From positions 1 through 64,000 of the forward strand of contig RAYR01000013.1 in NCBI GenBank assembly GCA_003612405.1: DNA of 64,000 nucleotides, given 5' to 3'. Within the stretch, counting starts at the first letter, position 1; every line of letters begins with the position of its first letter. A program made the translations under genes and the position numbers. The notes beneath the pieces are model-generated. The model saw nothing but the letters and a program-made list of their open reading frames with translations. It did no database searches and was not told the DNA's origin. Of the stretch, positions 27,252 through 36,372 are shown piece after piece. Source of the DNA: a bacterium 0.1xD8-71. Its GTDB lineage: Bacteria > Bacillota > Clostridia > Lachnospirales > Lachnospiraceae.

Positions 27252-28241
27252 CTACTCTTCCGCCCTCTCCTCCGTCCAGGAATCATCCACCTCATACCCG
27301 AACGTGTCATACAGATAAGCCTTCCAGTCGAAGACAGCCTCCACGGCTGCAATGGCCACCTCCACCATACTCTCATCCGGTTCCCTGGTGGTCAGCCTCT
27401 GAAGCCACATACCCGGTGCAGAGATGATCCGCACAAGGATATTATTGCTCTTACCCGCCAGCCTTATGATCTCATAGGAAATTCCCGCAATTACCGGAAT
27501 CAGTGCCACACGGATCAGCACGCGGTATACCGGATTTTCCACCCGGATAAAGAAAAATAAAATAACACTGACAAACATGACAAACAGCAAAAAGCTAGTG
27601 CCGCAGCGTCTGTGCTGTTTGGAGCTTCTCATCACTTCCCTTACCGTCAATGGGCATCCCTTCTCGATACAGTTGATACATTTATGCTCCGCACCGTGAT
27701 ACATATAGACCCGCCGGATATCCTTCATCAGGGAGATGGCAAGCACATATCCCACAAAGATCAGGATGCGCAGAGCCCCTTCTATAATCGCCATAAAAGA
27801 AGCGCTTCTGATATATTCCTCAAACAGGGACGTTACATAGTAAGGCAGTACCATAAAGATGCCGATTGCCAGCATCAGTGAAAATAACATGACAATCGCA
27901 CTGAACACTTTCTCTGCCTTATCCTTGAATATCTTATTAAACGCCTTGTCCGCAATGGTTTCTTTGGCATCTTCATCTTCATAGAAAGATGCCGAGAAGT
28001 TCAGGCTCCGCATCCCCAGCACCAGAGAATCGATAAACTGGAACACTCCCCTTACAAAGGGCACATTCATCAGCTTACTGCCATGAATGATGCCATAGTA
28101 ATGCTCCACTTCCACTTCTATCTCTCCGTCCGGCTTCCTGACCGCCACGGCATACTGCTCCTTATTCTTCATCATAATACCCTCTAAGACAGCCTGACCG
28201 CCGATCCCGGAGTATTTCATATTTTTTTTCTTTCTTCCCAT
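27252..28241 (-). CDS. DUF1385 (YqhQ-like) membrane protein
   Basis: 329 residues. DUF1385 begins with GGQAVLEGIMMKN and includes YHGAEHKCINCIEKG and the RCGTSFLLFVMFVSV segment, which are hallmarks. At least four membrane helices are visible (about 115-135, 150-170, 215-235 and 240-255). The biochemical role is unknown. It is conserved next to prmC and prfA in Firmicutes, as here. The C-terminal 60 residues are cytoplasmic and acidic. Confidence 0.9.
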   Translation of the reverse strand: MGRKKKNMKYSGIGGQAVLEGIMMKNKEQYAVAVRKPDGEIEVEVEHYYGIIHGSKLMNVPFVRGVFQFIDSLVLGMRSLNFSASFYEDEDAKETIADKAFNKIFKDKAEKVFSAIVMLFSLMLAIGIFMVLPYYVTSLFEEYIRSASFMAIIEGALRILIFVGYVLAISLMKDIRRVYMYHGAEHKCINCIEKGCPLTVREVMRSSKQHRRCGTSFLLFVMFVSVILFFFIRVENPVYRVLIRVALIPVIAGISYEIIRLAGKSNNILVRIISAPGMWLQRLTTREPDESMVEVAIAAVEAVFDWKAYLYDTFGYEVDDSWTEERAEE

Positions 28242-28342
28242 GTTTTATTCCTTTTCATGCCAACCGCCGTGACTTTGCATCGCGGAATCTCAAATCTGTG
28301 CGGAGAACGCCACTTTTCAGGTATTCTCACGCTATAACTTAG

Positions 28343-28371
28343 AAAAGGTTGAGATAAACTCAACCTTTTTT
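28343..28371 (-). terminator. Terminator hairpin after rpmE
   Basis: A perfect 11-bp stem (AAAAGGTTGAG/CTCAACCTTTT) with a 5-base loop lies 12 bp past the rpmE stop. Flanking A and T runs allow it to work on both strands. Confidence 0.75.
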
Positions 28372-28382
28372 GTAAATCCCGC

Positions 28383-28589
28383 TTATTTGCTTTCCACACC
28401 GTATTTCCGATTGAACTTATCAATACGTCCACGAGCCTGCGCCGCTTTCTGCTGACCAGTGTAAAACGAATGACACTTGGAACAGACTTCAACGTGAATC
28501 TCAGGTTTGGTGGAACCTGTTACAAATGTGTTACCGCAGTTACACGTTACTGTTGCCTGATAATATTCAGGATGGATTCCCTCTCTCAT
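28383..28589 (-). CDS. rpmE: 50S ribosomal protein L31
   Basis: 68 residues from the ATG at 28589 (GAGGTG upstream); a longer in-frame start is not needed. It is the zinc-binding C+ type, with CNCGNTF and [10 protein letters not shown] giving the four-cysteine ribbon. The usual [13 protein letters not shown] start and KFNRKYG end are present. It sits between rho and the DUF1385 gene, as is common in Firmicutes. Confidence 0.97.
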   Translation of the reverse strand: MREGIHPEYYQATVTCNCGNTFVTGSTKPEIHVEVCSKCHSFYTGQQKAAQARGRIDKFNRKYGVESK

Positions 28590-28717
28590 CTCTTTCACCT
28601 CTTCTAAACTCAAAAGTAAATAGATACCTGTCATAGACCGACAGCTTTTACATTGTAGCATAGGATTTTCGGGTATGCAAGCCCTTTTTTGATAATATTA
28701 GCTAATTCGCTGTCTAT

Positions 28718-30088
28718 TTAGATAAACTTCATCTTTTTGACCATGTTGACAAACTCAAAATTGTTTCTGGTCTTGGAGAACATATCCAGTATCCGCTCCA
28801 CAGCCTCATCTGCTTTCATACCGTTTAATGCCTTGCGGATGATATTGATTGCTTCCAGTTCATCCGGCGTCAGGAGCAGATCCTCTCTTCTGGTACTGGA
28901 CTTGGGAATATCAATGGCCGGAAAAACTCTCTTTTCGGAAAGCTTACGGTCAAGCACCATTTCCATGTTGCCGGTGCCTTTAAACTCCTCATATACCACA
29001 TCGTCCATCTTACTGCCTGTCTCCACCAGCGCCGTTGCCAGAATTGTCAGGCTGCCGCCCTCTCTCATATTGCGGGCCGCACCGAAGAAACGTTTCGGCA
29101 TATGCAGGGCTGCCGGGTCAAGACCGCCGGAAAGTGTCCGTCCACTGGGGGGAACTACCAGGTTATAGGCTCTTGTCAGACGGGTAATGCTGTCTAACAG
29201 AATGACCACATCCTTCTTATGCTCTACCAGACGCTTTGCACGCTCAATCACCATCTCGGATACCCGCTTATGATGTTCCGGCAATTCATCAAAAGTAGAG
29301 TAGATCACCTCCACATTAGGCCCCTCAATCGCCTCCTTGATATCCGTCACTTCCTCAGGACGCTCGTCAATCAGAAGAATGATCAGGTGCGAATCCGGTG
29401 CCGTCCTGGTAATGGACTTGGCCACCTCTTTTAATAAAGTAGTCTTACCTGCCTTAGGCGGAGATACAATCATACCTCTCTGTCCTTTACCCACCGGACT
29501 GATCAGATCCATAATCCGCATGGCCAAAGATGCGCCCGGTGTTTCCAGCTTCAGTCTCTCATTGGGAAAGATAGGCGTCATATCCTCAAAATTCACACGC
29601 CGCATAGCCACATCCGGGGAATACCCGTTAATGGATTTCACGTACAGCAAAGCACTGAACTTCTCATTCTGTGTCTTAATCCTGGTATTGCCCTCTAAAA
29701 TATCACCTGTTTTTAAACCAAAGCGGCGAATCTGGCTGGGCGCCACATAGACGTCGTTCTCCCCCGGCAGATAGTTCTCACAGCGGATGAATCCGAATCC
29801 GTCGCTCATCACCTCTAAAATACCACTGGCTGTCACTCCGCTGTCAAGCTCCGTAGGGTATTTGTCTTCCTCCCCTGCCATGGCAGCCTCGATCTTCTTG
29901 ACCGGCGTGTTGGGCGGCACAATGGATTTCACGGCCACTTCCTTGCCCGCCGCCTTATCTTTCTCATCCTCCGCAAGCATCGCTTCCACAATCTGGGCTT
30001 TTTTCATGGTAGAGGTTCCTTTAATCCCTCTTGCCTTTGCGATCTCCTTCAGATCTGCCAATGCCAACGACTCATACTTTTCTCTCAT
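28718..30088 (-). CDS. rho: Transcription termination factor Rho
   Basis: 456 residues. The order is a SAP-like Rho_N helix region (LALADLKEIAKARGI, about 6-45), a linker, a cold-shock-type RNA-binding domain with SDGFGFIR (about 90-155) and the RecA-type ATPase. The P-loop is SPPKAGKTT and the Walker B region VVILLDSITRL. The secondary RNA site with LSGGLDPAALHMPKRFFGAARN is intact. It is a hexameric RNA helicase. GGGAGG precedes the ATG. Confidence 0.97.
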   Translation of the reverse strand: MREKYESLALADLKEIAKARGIKGTSTMKKAQIVEAMLAEDEKDKAAGKEVAVKSIVPPNTPVKKIEAAMAGEEDKYPTELDSGVTASGILEVMSDGFGFIRCENYLPGENDVYVAPSQIRRFGLKTGDILEGNTRIKTQNEKFSALLYVKSINGYSPDVAMRRVNFEDMTPIFPNERLKLETPGASLAMRIMDLISPVGKGQRGMIVSPPKAGKTTLLKEVAKSITRTAPDSHLIILLIDERPEEVTDIKEAIEGPNVEVIYSTFDELPEHHKRVSEMVIERAKRLVEHKKDVVILLDSITRLTRAYNLVVPPSGRTLSGGLDPAALHMPKRFFGAARNMREGGSLTILATALVETGSKMDDVVYEEFKGTGNMEMVLDRKLSEKRVFPAIDIPKSSTRREDLLLTPDELEAINIIRKALNGMKADEAVERILDMFSKTRNNFEFVNMVKKMKFI

Positions 30089-30271
30089 AAATTCCTCCCG
30101 TATTCTTTATCATTCACTCTCTGTCTTTTTACGCTTCTCTATATCAATCTTTCGTCCTGGGATTTTTGTACCTGATATGCCTTAGAAAAAGATTTTTATG
30201 TACTTATATTTTACGTACGAAGTTATTATACACCATATCGTTAAAAATAGAAAGTCATTTTTCATAAAAAG

Positions 30272-30298
30272 TTGCAAGCCCCTTCCAAATACTATAAT
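30272..30298 (+). promoter_or_regulatory. Probable promoter of the malic enzyme gene
   Basis: TTGCAA (30272) and TATAAT (30293) are separated by 15 bp, somewhat short of the optimum. They lie about 80 bp before the ATG. Confidence 0.4.
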
Positions 30299-30377
30299 AT
30301 AAAACAGAAAGAATAAGATTCTAACCTGGCAACAGGATTACGACACATGAAAGTTAAGAAAGAAATGAGGTATTCCC

Positions 30378-31529
30378 ATGACAACCAATGAAAAAGCACT
30401 GGAACTGCACAAACAATGGCAGGGCAAGCTTGAGACCTTCTCCAAGACACCCGTCAAAAGCCGCGAGGACCTGTCCCTTGCCTACACACCCGGCGTGGCA
30501 GAACCCTGTAAGGTTATCGCTGCCGATCGGGAAGCGGCCTATACCTATACCTGGAAATCCAACACCGTAGCTGTGGTATCGGACGGCAGCGCCGTTCTTG
30601 GACTGGGCAATATCGGCCCCTATGCCGCTATGCCTGTCATGGAAGGCAAGGCTGTACTGTTCAAGGAATTCGGCGGTGTCAACGCAGTGCCCATCTGCCT
30701 GGATACTCAGGATACCGAAGAGATCATCAAGGCTGTCACCTATCTGGCACCCGGGTTTGGCGGCATCAATCTGGAAGATATCAGCGCTCCCCGCTGTTTT
30801 GAGATTGAAGAACGGCTTAAGGAAATACTGGATATCCCTGTCTTTCATGATGATCAGCATGGCACCGCCATTGTTGTGCTGGCCGGTATCATCAATGCCT
30901 TAAAGGTGGTAAACAAAAAGAAAGAAGACTGCAAGGTGGTCGTAAACGGTGCCGGCAGTGCCGGTGTGGCTATTACGAAACTCCTGCTGACTTACGGTTT
31001 CCACAATGTCATTCTCTGTGATAAAGTGGGAATTGTCGGCAAAGATACGAAAGGTCTTAACTGGATGCAGCAGAAAATGACGGAGGTCACAAACCCGAAC
31101 AATGAAACCGGTACTCTGGCAGATGCCCTGAAAGGTGCCGATATCTTTGTGGGCGTCTCCGCTCCGAATATCGTAACACCCGATATGGTATCTTCCATGA
31201 ACAAAGACTCCATTCTCTTTGCCATGGCCAATCCCGTACCGGAGATTATGCCGGATCTGGCCAAAGCCGCCGGTGCCCGTGTGGTTGGGACAGGCCGTTC
31301 GGACTTCCCCAACCAGGTCAACAATGTGGTGGCTTTCCCCGGTATCTTCAAGGGCGCCCTGGAAGGACGGGCCGTGCAGATTACAGAGGAAATGAAACTT
31401 GCTGCCGCCCTTGCCATTGCAGGTCTTGTACCTGAAAATCAGTTAAATGAAGACAATATCATGCCGGAAGCCTTTGACCCCCAGGTGGCAGAGGTTGTAG
31501 CCGCCGCAGTCAAAGCACACATTAGATAA
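30378..31529 (+). CDS. Malic enzyme (NAD(P)-dependent, decarboxylating)
   Basis: 383 residues, the short bacterial form. It oxidises malate to pyruvate and CO2 in the cytoplasm. The catalytic region is LAYTPGVAEPC and SDGSAVLGLGNIGPYA; FHDDQHGTAIV carries the metal ligands; the nucleotide-binding loop is VNGAGSAGVAI. An AAATGAGG site precedes the ATG. It is the first of three same-strand genes, but the 32-bp gap to the next gene does not prove a functional link. Confidence 0.93.
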   Translation: MTTNEKALELHKQWQGKLETFSKTPVKSREDLSLAYTPGVAEPCKVIAADREAAYTYTWKSNTVAVVSDGSAVLGLGNIGPYAAMPVMEGKAVLFKEFGGVNAVPICLDTQDTEEIIKAVTYLAPGFGGINLEDISAPRCFEIEERLKEILDIPVFHDDQHGTAIVVLAGIINALKVVNKKKEDCKVVVNGAGSAGVAITKLLLTYGFHNVILCDKVGIVGKDTKGLNWMQQKMTEVTNPNNETGTLADALKGADIFVGVSAPNIVTPDMVSSMNKDSILFAMANPVPEIMPDLAKAAGARVVGTGRSDFPNQVNNVVAFPGIFKGALEGRAVQITEEMKLAAALAIAGLVPENQLNEDNIMPEAFDPQVAEVVAAAVKAHIR

Positions 31530-31561
31530 TCAATCGAGCAGATCTCGGATAAGCGCGAATT

Positions 31562-32518
31562 ATGAATGATATAAACTGGCACGGCAAGCCCTACTACTCC
31601 CTGGATGCCTACTGTAAGAATACCTACGGAGAAAAACTGTATAAAATTGCTTTAAACGCCGGACTTACCTGTCCCAACCGGGACGGCACACTGGGAAATA
31701 ACGGCTGTATTTTCTGTAGCGCCGGCGGAAGCGGCGACTTCGCGGTGGACAGGCAGCGGTACCCTTCCATCGGTGCACAGTTAAACGCCGGCAGGGCACT
31801 TTTTCATTCCAAGGAAACCGGCCGGCGGTACATCGCTTACTTTCAGGCCTACACCAACACTTATGGAGACCCGGATTATCTTCGCACAATTTATGAAGAA
31901 GCCTTACAGGAGCCATCGGCAGCCGGCATCTCTATTGCCACCAGACCCGATTGTATACCGCAAAATGTTTTGACTTTATTAGTCAATATAAAGGGCAAAT
32001 TTCCCGACAAGTTTGTCTGGATAGAACTGGGACTACAGACCATCCATGAAGAAACTGCCCGTTTCATCAGGCGTGGTTATTCTCTGGAAGTATATGACAA
32101 ATGTGTCGTCAAATTACAGGAAGCCGGTATTCCCGTTATCACGCATGTGATTCTTGGACTTCCCGGTGAAACACCCAAACAGGTGTTACAGACAATTGCC
32201 CACCTGAACGCCATTGGTACCTGGGGAATTAAATTACAATTGTTACACATTTTAAAGGGTACCGATTTAGCTCCCCTGTATGAACGAGGAGACTATCTTC
32301 CCCTCTCAGAAGAAGATTATCTGTCACTGCTCATCCGCTGCCTGGAACACCTGTCTCCCGAAATCGTAGTCCACAGACTCACCGGTGACGGGCCCCGGGA
32401 TCTCCTGCTGGCTCCCCTGTGGAGTCTGGACAAGCGGCATGTACTTAACACCCTGCACCATACCATGAAACTGCAAGATACCAGACAGGGTTCACACTAT
32501 GAAAGGCACACACTATGA
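31562..32518 (+). CDS. Radical SAM protein of the TIGR01212 type (YhcC/YtqA-like)
   Basis: 318 residues. The 4Fe-4S cluster cysteines are Cys37, Cys49 and Cys52 (CPNRDGTLGNNGCIFC, the C-x11-C-x2-C spacing of this family rather than the standard C-x3-C-x2-C). A barrel with VWIELGLQTIHEETA and HVILGLPGET follows. The substrate is unknown in the family. The stop overlaps the start of the DUF4364 gene by 4 bp. The dispersed palindrome is at 31971, and this is the only plus-strand gene that carries it. Confidence 0.9.
   Translation: MNDINWHGKPYYSLDAYCKNTYGEKLYKIALNAGLTCPNRDGTLGNNGCIFCSAGGSGDFAVDRQRYPSIGAQLNAGRALFHSKETGRRYIAYFQAYTNTYGDPDYLRTIYEEALQEPSAAGISIATRPDCIPQNVLTLLVNIKGKFPDKFVWIELGLQTIHEETARFIRRGYSLEVYDKCVVKLQEAGIPVITHVILGLPGETPKQVLQTIAHLNAIGTWGIKLQLLHILKGTDLAPLYERGDYLPLSEEDYLSLLIRCLEHLSPEIVVHRLTGDGPRDLLLAPLWSLDKRHVLNTLHHTMKLQDTRQGSHYERHTL
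31971..31985. repeat. Dispersed palindrome, site 7
   Basis: TTGACT-TTATT-AGTCAA, the most symmetric copy, inside the radical SAM gene. Confidence 0.75.
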
Positions 32519-33030
32519 CACATGACCCACTGACACTCTATAAACTGATTGTTCTCTATATGCTGGACCGCGTCACCTTCCCTCTGACAAAGGCACAGGT
32601 GGGCGACTTTATCCTGGAACGGGAATACACCAATTTTCTTACCCTGCAACAAATCATTGCCGAACTGATCGACACGGAGCTGATTGTGGCGAAGTCCCAC
32701 CGCAACCGTACCTATCTGGAAATCACCGATGAAGGGCGCTCCACCTTATCCTTTTTCGGCAACCGTATCAGTGACTCCATCAAGGAAGATGTCTCTGCCT
32801 TTTTCACCAACAATGAAATGGAGATGCGCAATGAGGTTTCGATTCTGGCTGACTATTACAAGTCCACTTCCGGCGAATATGAAGCCCGCCTTATGGCAAA
32901 GGAAAAGGACGTAACCGTGGTGGAAATCACCCTGTCCGTCCCTGATGAAGATACCGCTTCTGCCATCTGCGCCAACTGGCAGAAGAACAATCAGGATATC
33001 TATCAATATCTGGTTTCCAAATTATTCTGA
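32515..33030 (+). CDS. DUF4364-family protein
   Basis: 171 residues. The N-terminal 75 residues form a winged-helix-like domain (LTKAQVGDFILEREYTNFLT, then LIAKSHRNRTYLEITDEGRS-like segment). The second half is a mixed alpha/beta domain ending with ANWQKNNQDIYQYLVSKLF. The family is confined to clostridia and its role is unknown; a regulator is plausible from the first domain. It is translationally coupled to the radical SAM gene. Confidence 0.85.
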   Translation: MTHDPLTLYKLIVLYMLDRVTFPLTKAQVGDFILEREYTNFLTLQQIIAELIDTELIVAKSHRNRTYLEITDEGRSTLSFFGNRISDSIKEDVSAFFTNNEMEMRNEVSILADYYKSTSGEYEARLMAKEKDVTVVEITLSVPDEDTASAICANWQKNNQDIYQYLVSKLF

Positions 33031-33033
33031 GCC

Positions 33034-35376
33034 TCAGCGCTGTCTGATCACCTCGTTCCAGCTGGATATGCCGATGACAGGCAGCAGATAATCCGTATAT
33101 TGTGCACACTCCGGCGTGTCTATGTATTTATAGACCGTATAGAGCGACTTCGGTGACCCGTCCGGTCCATTGATTCCCAGGGCAAGCCCCTGCTGCACCT
33201 CCACAGACGCATCCGTCTGCCTGGACAGCAGCACACTGTCAATATACTGATTGGCCTCGATAATCTTATAGGCATAGGCAAAAGATGCCGACTGTAATTC
33301 CTGTCCTGCCGTGGACGTATAACCCATCTCACTTAAAATCAGATGCCGCACTTCGCCATCCTCCGTGAGCATTTCCGGTTTTTGCAGATAATTGGTGAGC
33401 ACATGGATATTTTTGATGGTGAGCACCGGCGTGTTCTCCGACTCCGTCACATAGGAAGCCGCCTTGCTGCTAAGACTCCACGCCTTGGCACTGGTCAGCG
33501 GGTAATTGTAGGGATGCTGTGCAAGCCCCCAGTCAATATTGCCGCAGGCTTTGATATTTTTGTTAAATTCATCCAGAATTTCTTTGGAGCCATACCCATT
33601 ACTGGAATACAGACTCTTTCCCCACTGCTGGTCCAGGGAAATATACACTCTGGCATTACCGTTCACACTGACAATGGCATTATAGAAAACACGGAACGGT
33701 TTGGCAAATTCCTCCACATAGCTTTCCGTATCCATATACTCGATATAATTCCACTCGCTTCTGGCATTGATCTCATTGCTGATGACCCAGTTCATGACCG
33801 TACCGTGTCCGGTGCCGGAATAACGGTTTGCCAGGAAAGAGCCGATTGCCGCCATATATTCCGTACCGGCCTCGTCCGTTCCATTAAAAGCATAGTAAAG
33901 AGAACGCTTGTTACCGGAACGGGCCTTCGGGTGAATCAGCTGCGTATGTCCGGGCGCCATATCATTTAAGATAATGGCAGTCGTGGTGATTCCTTTGCTG
34001 GAAAGTGTGGAGAACACAAAATCGTACTCTGAGATAGCCTGTCCGTTAAAAGCATAGGTTTTGCCATTATAGGTATAGTAAATCGTAGGGTAGACCGCCA
34101 TCGTCGTCTCACCCAGAATCTTACTCATGGGAATATTATAAGCAGCATGTTTGACACCCAGATCATCCAGCTCTGTTCCCCGCAGTTTGTTGGGATCTAC
34201 CAAAAGCCCTTTCTTAGACCTGGTATTGCCAAAAGAAGGCCTGTACTTGGCTATGGCCTCCGGATTCGTGATATAGCGCGGCCTGCTGACCGCCATGAAC
34301 TTGCCGTCTTTCTTGATTGCCACCACAAACTTGGAAAACAGCCTGGAACCGGCCGAATTATAATTCAAATTGACCGAAAAGGTCAAATCAACATCTTTCG
34401 GCTCCTCAATGATATATTCCTCTCCGGGCAGCTCCGTTTCATAAGTCTTTTCTTCAAACAGATAATAGTAACCGTCATCGCTGATTGCCAGCCCCTCGGC
34501 CGACATCTTCACATCCACTTTTCCCGTCTCCGTATTGATCAGACAGCTTTCTATGGTAGCAAAATCAAGGGCATTTTCCTCTGTAATCTCCACCGGCCTT
34601 GGCCTGTTCTTCACCCCGTCCAGCATATAGCGTGCAGCGTCCACCAACGCCTTGGATGTGCTCTTGCCCGCATTTTTCCGCAGGCTTTCCTTCTGATGCT
34701 GCACCTTGCTGTACGCGGCCAGTTCTACCGCCTCCGTATGTACCATGGCTTCCACCACTGCACTCTGCATCGCAAGTTCCTCAAAATTACGCCGCACACC
34801 AAAGGTAACACCTGTTCCTACAAGCGCCAGAGCCACAACACAGGCCGCACAGATGCCCGCTTTCCTTCTCAGCTTCCGGGAATCTCTTTTTCTACTGTTT
34901 TTACTGTTTTTTCCGGTTTTTTCCTTCTTTGCCTCTTTCGACTCACCGACATTCTTTTCGGGAATCGATGTCTCATTGACATTCTTTTCGGAAATCGGTG
35001 ACTTATCGGCAGCCTTTTCGGAAATCGATGTCTCATCGGCACCACTTTCAGGCTCCGATACGTCCATTGTCACCGCTTCTGCTTCCGCCTCTTCCAAAAC
35101 GTTCACAATCTCAAGCTGTTCAAATTCCGCTTCCAACAACTCCTCGTCCTGGTCTTCCCCAAGCTCTATGATGGTAATATCCGCTCTCTTAACCTTCTTA
35201 CTCTTAAGCAGTTCGGATTTCCCGCTTTTCTCCCGTTCCTTTTCCTTACGGCGCCGTTCCTTCATTCTGGCCTTTTTCGCCTTGGCTTTCTTCTTATTCT
35301 CAGCCACTTTTGCCTTGTCAATGGTTCTTTTTTTCTTCTTTTTCTTCGGCTCAGCCGCCCTGTCTGTGTTCTGCAT
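33034..35376 (-). CDS. DUF5722 protein with Lys-rich N-terminus and one membrane helix
   Basis: 780 residues. Residues 10-65 are almost all Lys, Arg, Ala and Glu (coiled, cytoplasmic). Three imperfect 10-residue repeats of the type xETSISEKxx follow at about 112-142. A single membrane helix (AGICAACVVALALVGTGVTF) sits near 175. The outside part ends in a DUF5722 domain (about 400-780) that looks like a glycoside-hydrolase barrel (ITTTAIILNDMAPG, VMNWVISNEINARSEW, VYISLDQQWG, ILSEMGYTS). Conserved Glu residues in ISNEINA and LSEMGY could be catalytic. It is probably a cell-surface enzyme or binding protein; the substrate is unknown. Confidence 0.75.
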   Translation of the reverse strand: MQNTDRAAEPKKKKKKRTIDKAKVAENKKKAKAKKARMKERRRKEKEREKSGKSELLKSKKVKRADITIIELGEDQDEELLEAEFEQLEIVNVLEEAEAEAVTMDVSEPESGADETSISEKAADKSPISEKNVNETSIPEKNVGESKEAKKEKTGKNSKNSRKRDSRKLRRKAGICAACVVALALVGTGVTFGVRRNFEELAMQSAVVEAMVHTEAVELAAYSKVQHQKESLRKNAGKSTSKALVDAARYMLDGVKNRPRPVEITEENALDFATIESCLINTETGKVDVKMSAEGLAISDDGYYYLFEEKTYETELPGEEYIIEEPKDVDLTFSVNLNYNSAGSRLFSKFVVAIKKDGKFMAVSRPRYITNPEAIAKYRPSFGNTRSKKGLLVDPNKLRGTELDDLGVKHAAYNIPMSKILGETTMAVYPTIYYTYNGKTYAFNGQAISEYDFVFSTLSSKGITTTAIILNDMAPGHTQLIHPKARSGNKRSLYYAFNGTDEAGTEYMAAIGSFLANRYSGTGHGTVMNWVISNEINARSEWNYIEYMDTESYVEEFAKPFRVFYNAIVSVNGNARVYISLDQQWGKSLYSSNGYGSKEILDEFNKNIKACGNIDWGLAQHPYNYPLTSAKAWSLSSKAASYVTESENTPVLTIKNIHVLTNYLQKPEMLTEDGEVRHLILSEMGYTSTAGQELQSASFAYAYKIIEANQYIDSVLLSRQTDASVEVQQGLALGINGPDGSPKSLYTVYKYIDTPECAQYTDYLLPVIGISSWNEVIRQR

Positions 35377-35436
35377 GTACCGTTTCCCTTTATCTGTTTC
35401 CTGTTATCCCCTCATCCTGAGTTCTGCTGCCCTTAC

Positions 35437-35475
35437 AAAAAAACCGCCTCCTGAAATTCTCAATCAGGAAGTGGT
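35437..35475 (-). terminator. Terminator after the polysaccharide deacetylase gene
   Basis: ACCACTTCCTGA pairs with TCAGGAGGCGGT (ten pairs, one wobble, one mismatch), followed by seven T on the minus strand. Confidence 0.8.
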
Positions 35476-35557
35476 CATGTAATTTCACATTGTCATTATA
35501 CTGTATCCGCCGCCATAAATTCAATAGTTTTCCTCATTTTTCCTAAAACTTCTACCC

Positions 35558-36265
35558 TTAATCAAACAATATTTCATCCACCGTCACAAATTCATACCCC
35601 TGCTCCTGCAAAATGTCAACAATCTGAAGAGCTGCCGTCACACTGGACTTATACTCGTCATGCATGAGGATAATGGAATTTTCCCTGGACTTCTTGGTAA
35701 CTCTGCCCACGATACTGGTCACATCATCACTGCACCAGTCCATAGGATCCACTGTCCAAAGCACCGGAAACATCATCAGTTCCGTTTCAAAACTCTTATC
35801 CCAGCTTCCATACGGCGGCCGCACATACTGCGTCTCCTCTCCCGTGAGCTCGGTAAGCACTTCACTGGTCTTAATCAGCTCTTCCTTGAAAGCCTCCCTG
35901 TTACTCTGCCCAAGCTGAATATGGCTATAGGTATGATTTCCAACCAGATGCCCTTCCTCCTGCATCCTTTTAATCAGGTCGGGATACTCCTGTGCCTGTT
36001 TCCCCAGCACAAAAAAAGAAGCTTTTGCTCCCCTTTCTTTCAACCCGTCCAAAAGCTGTTCCGTATAATAAGGATGCGGGCCGTCATCAAAAGTAAGCGC
36101 TATCTTAGGACTGTCTTCTAACTCTTCCTCTTTATATATAACATCTGTTATATAACTACTGGCTTCTTCCAGCTCTTCCTTATGTATCATCATGCCGAAC
36201 ATCCCTGTCACGACCACGCCGGTCAAAAGTATTGTACCCGCAGTAATTCTGCCCTTTACATCCAT
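35558..36265 (-). CDS. Polysaccharide deacetylase (CE4, NodB homology)
   Basis: About 235 residues if it starts at the ATG at 36265 (GGAGG 11 bases upstream); a longer frame opens to 36421. It removes N- or O-acetyl groups from cell-wall glycans. The first 28 residues form an uncleaved signal anchor. CE4 motifs follow in order: TFDDGPHP, HTYSH (metal ligands), RPPYGSW, WTVDPMDW and ILMHD. It lies downstream of the sensor kinase and response regulator on the same strand and could be part of their regulon. Confidence 0.9.
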   Translation of the reverse strand: MDVKGRITAGTILLTGVVVTGMFGMMIHKEELEEASSYITDVIYKEEELEDSPKIALTFDDGPHPYYTEQLLDGLKERGAKASFFVLGKQAQEYPDLIKRMQEEGHLVGNHTYSHIQLGQSNREAFKEELIKTSEVLTELTGEETQYVRPPYGSWDKSFETELMMFPVLWTVDPMDWCSDDVTSIVGRVTKKSRENSIILMHDEYKSSVTAALQIVDILQEQGYEFVTVDEILFD

Positions 36266-36372
36266 TGTCGGCAAAACCTCCGGCCATCTTTTCCCTACTA
36301 ATATATGCACCTGCCCTTTGACAAATTCTGGTTCCTGCCTTTCACATCCATCCCCTGTGCCACATATCTTCC

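Noticed and set aside
32848..32863. TGACTATTACAAGTCC in the DUF4364 gene as a palindrome copy
   Set aside because: Spacer of six and a wrong last base. It fails the consensus and may be chance.
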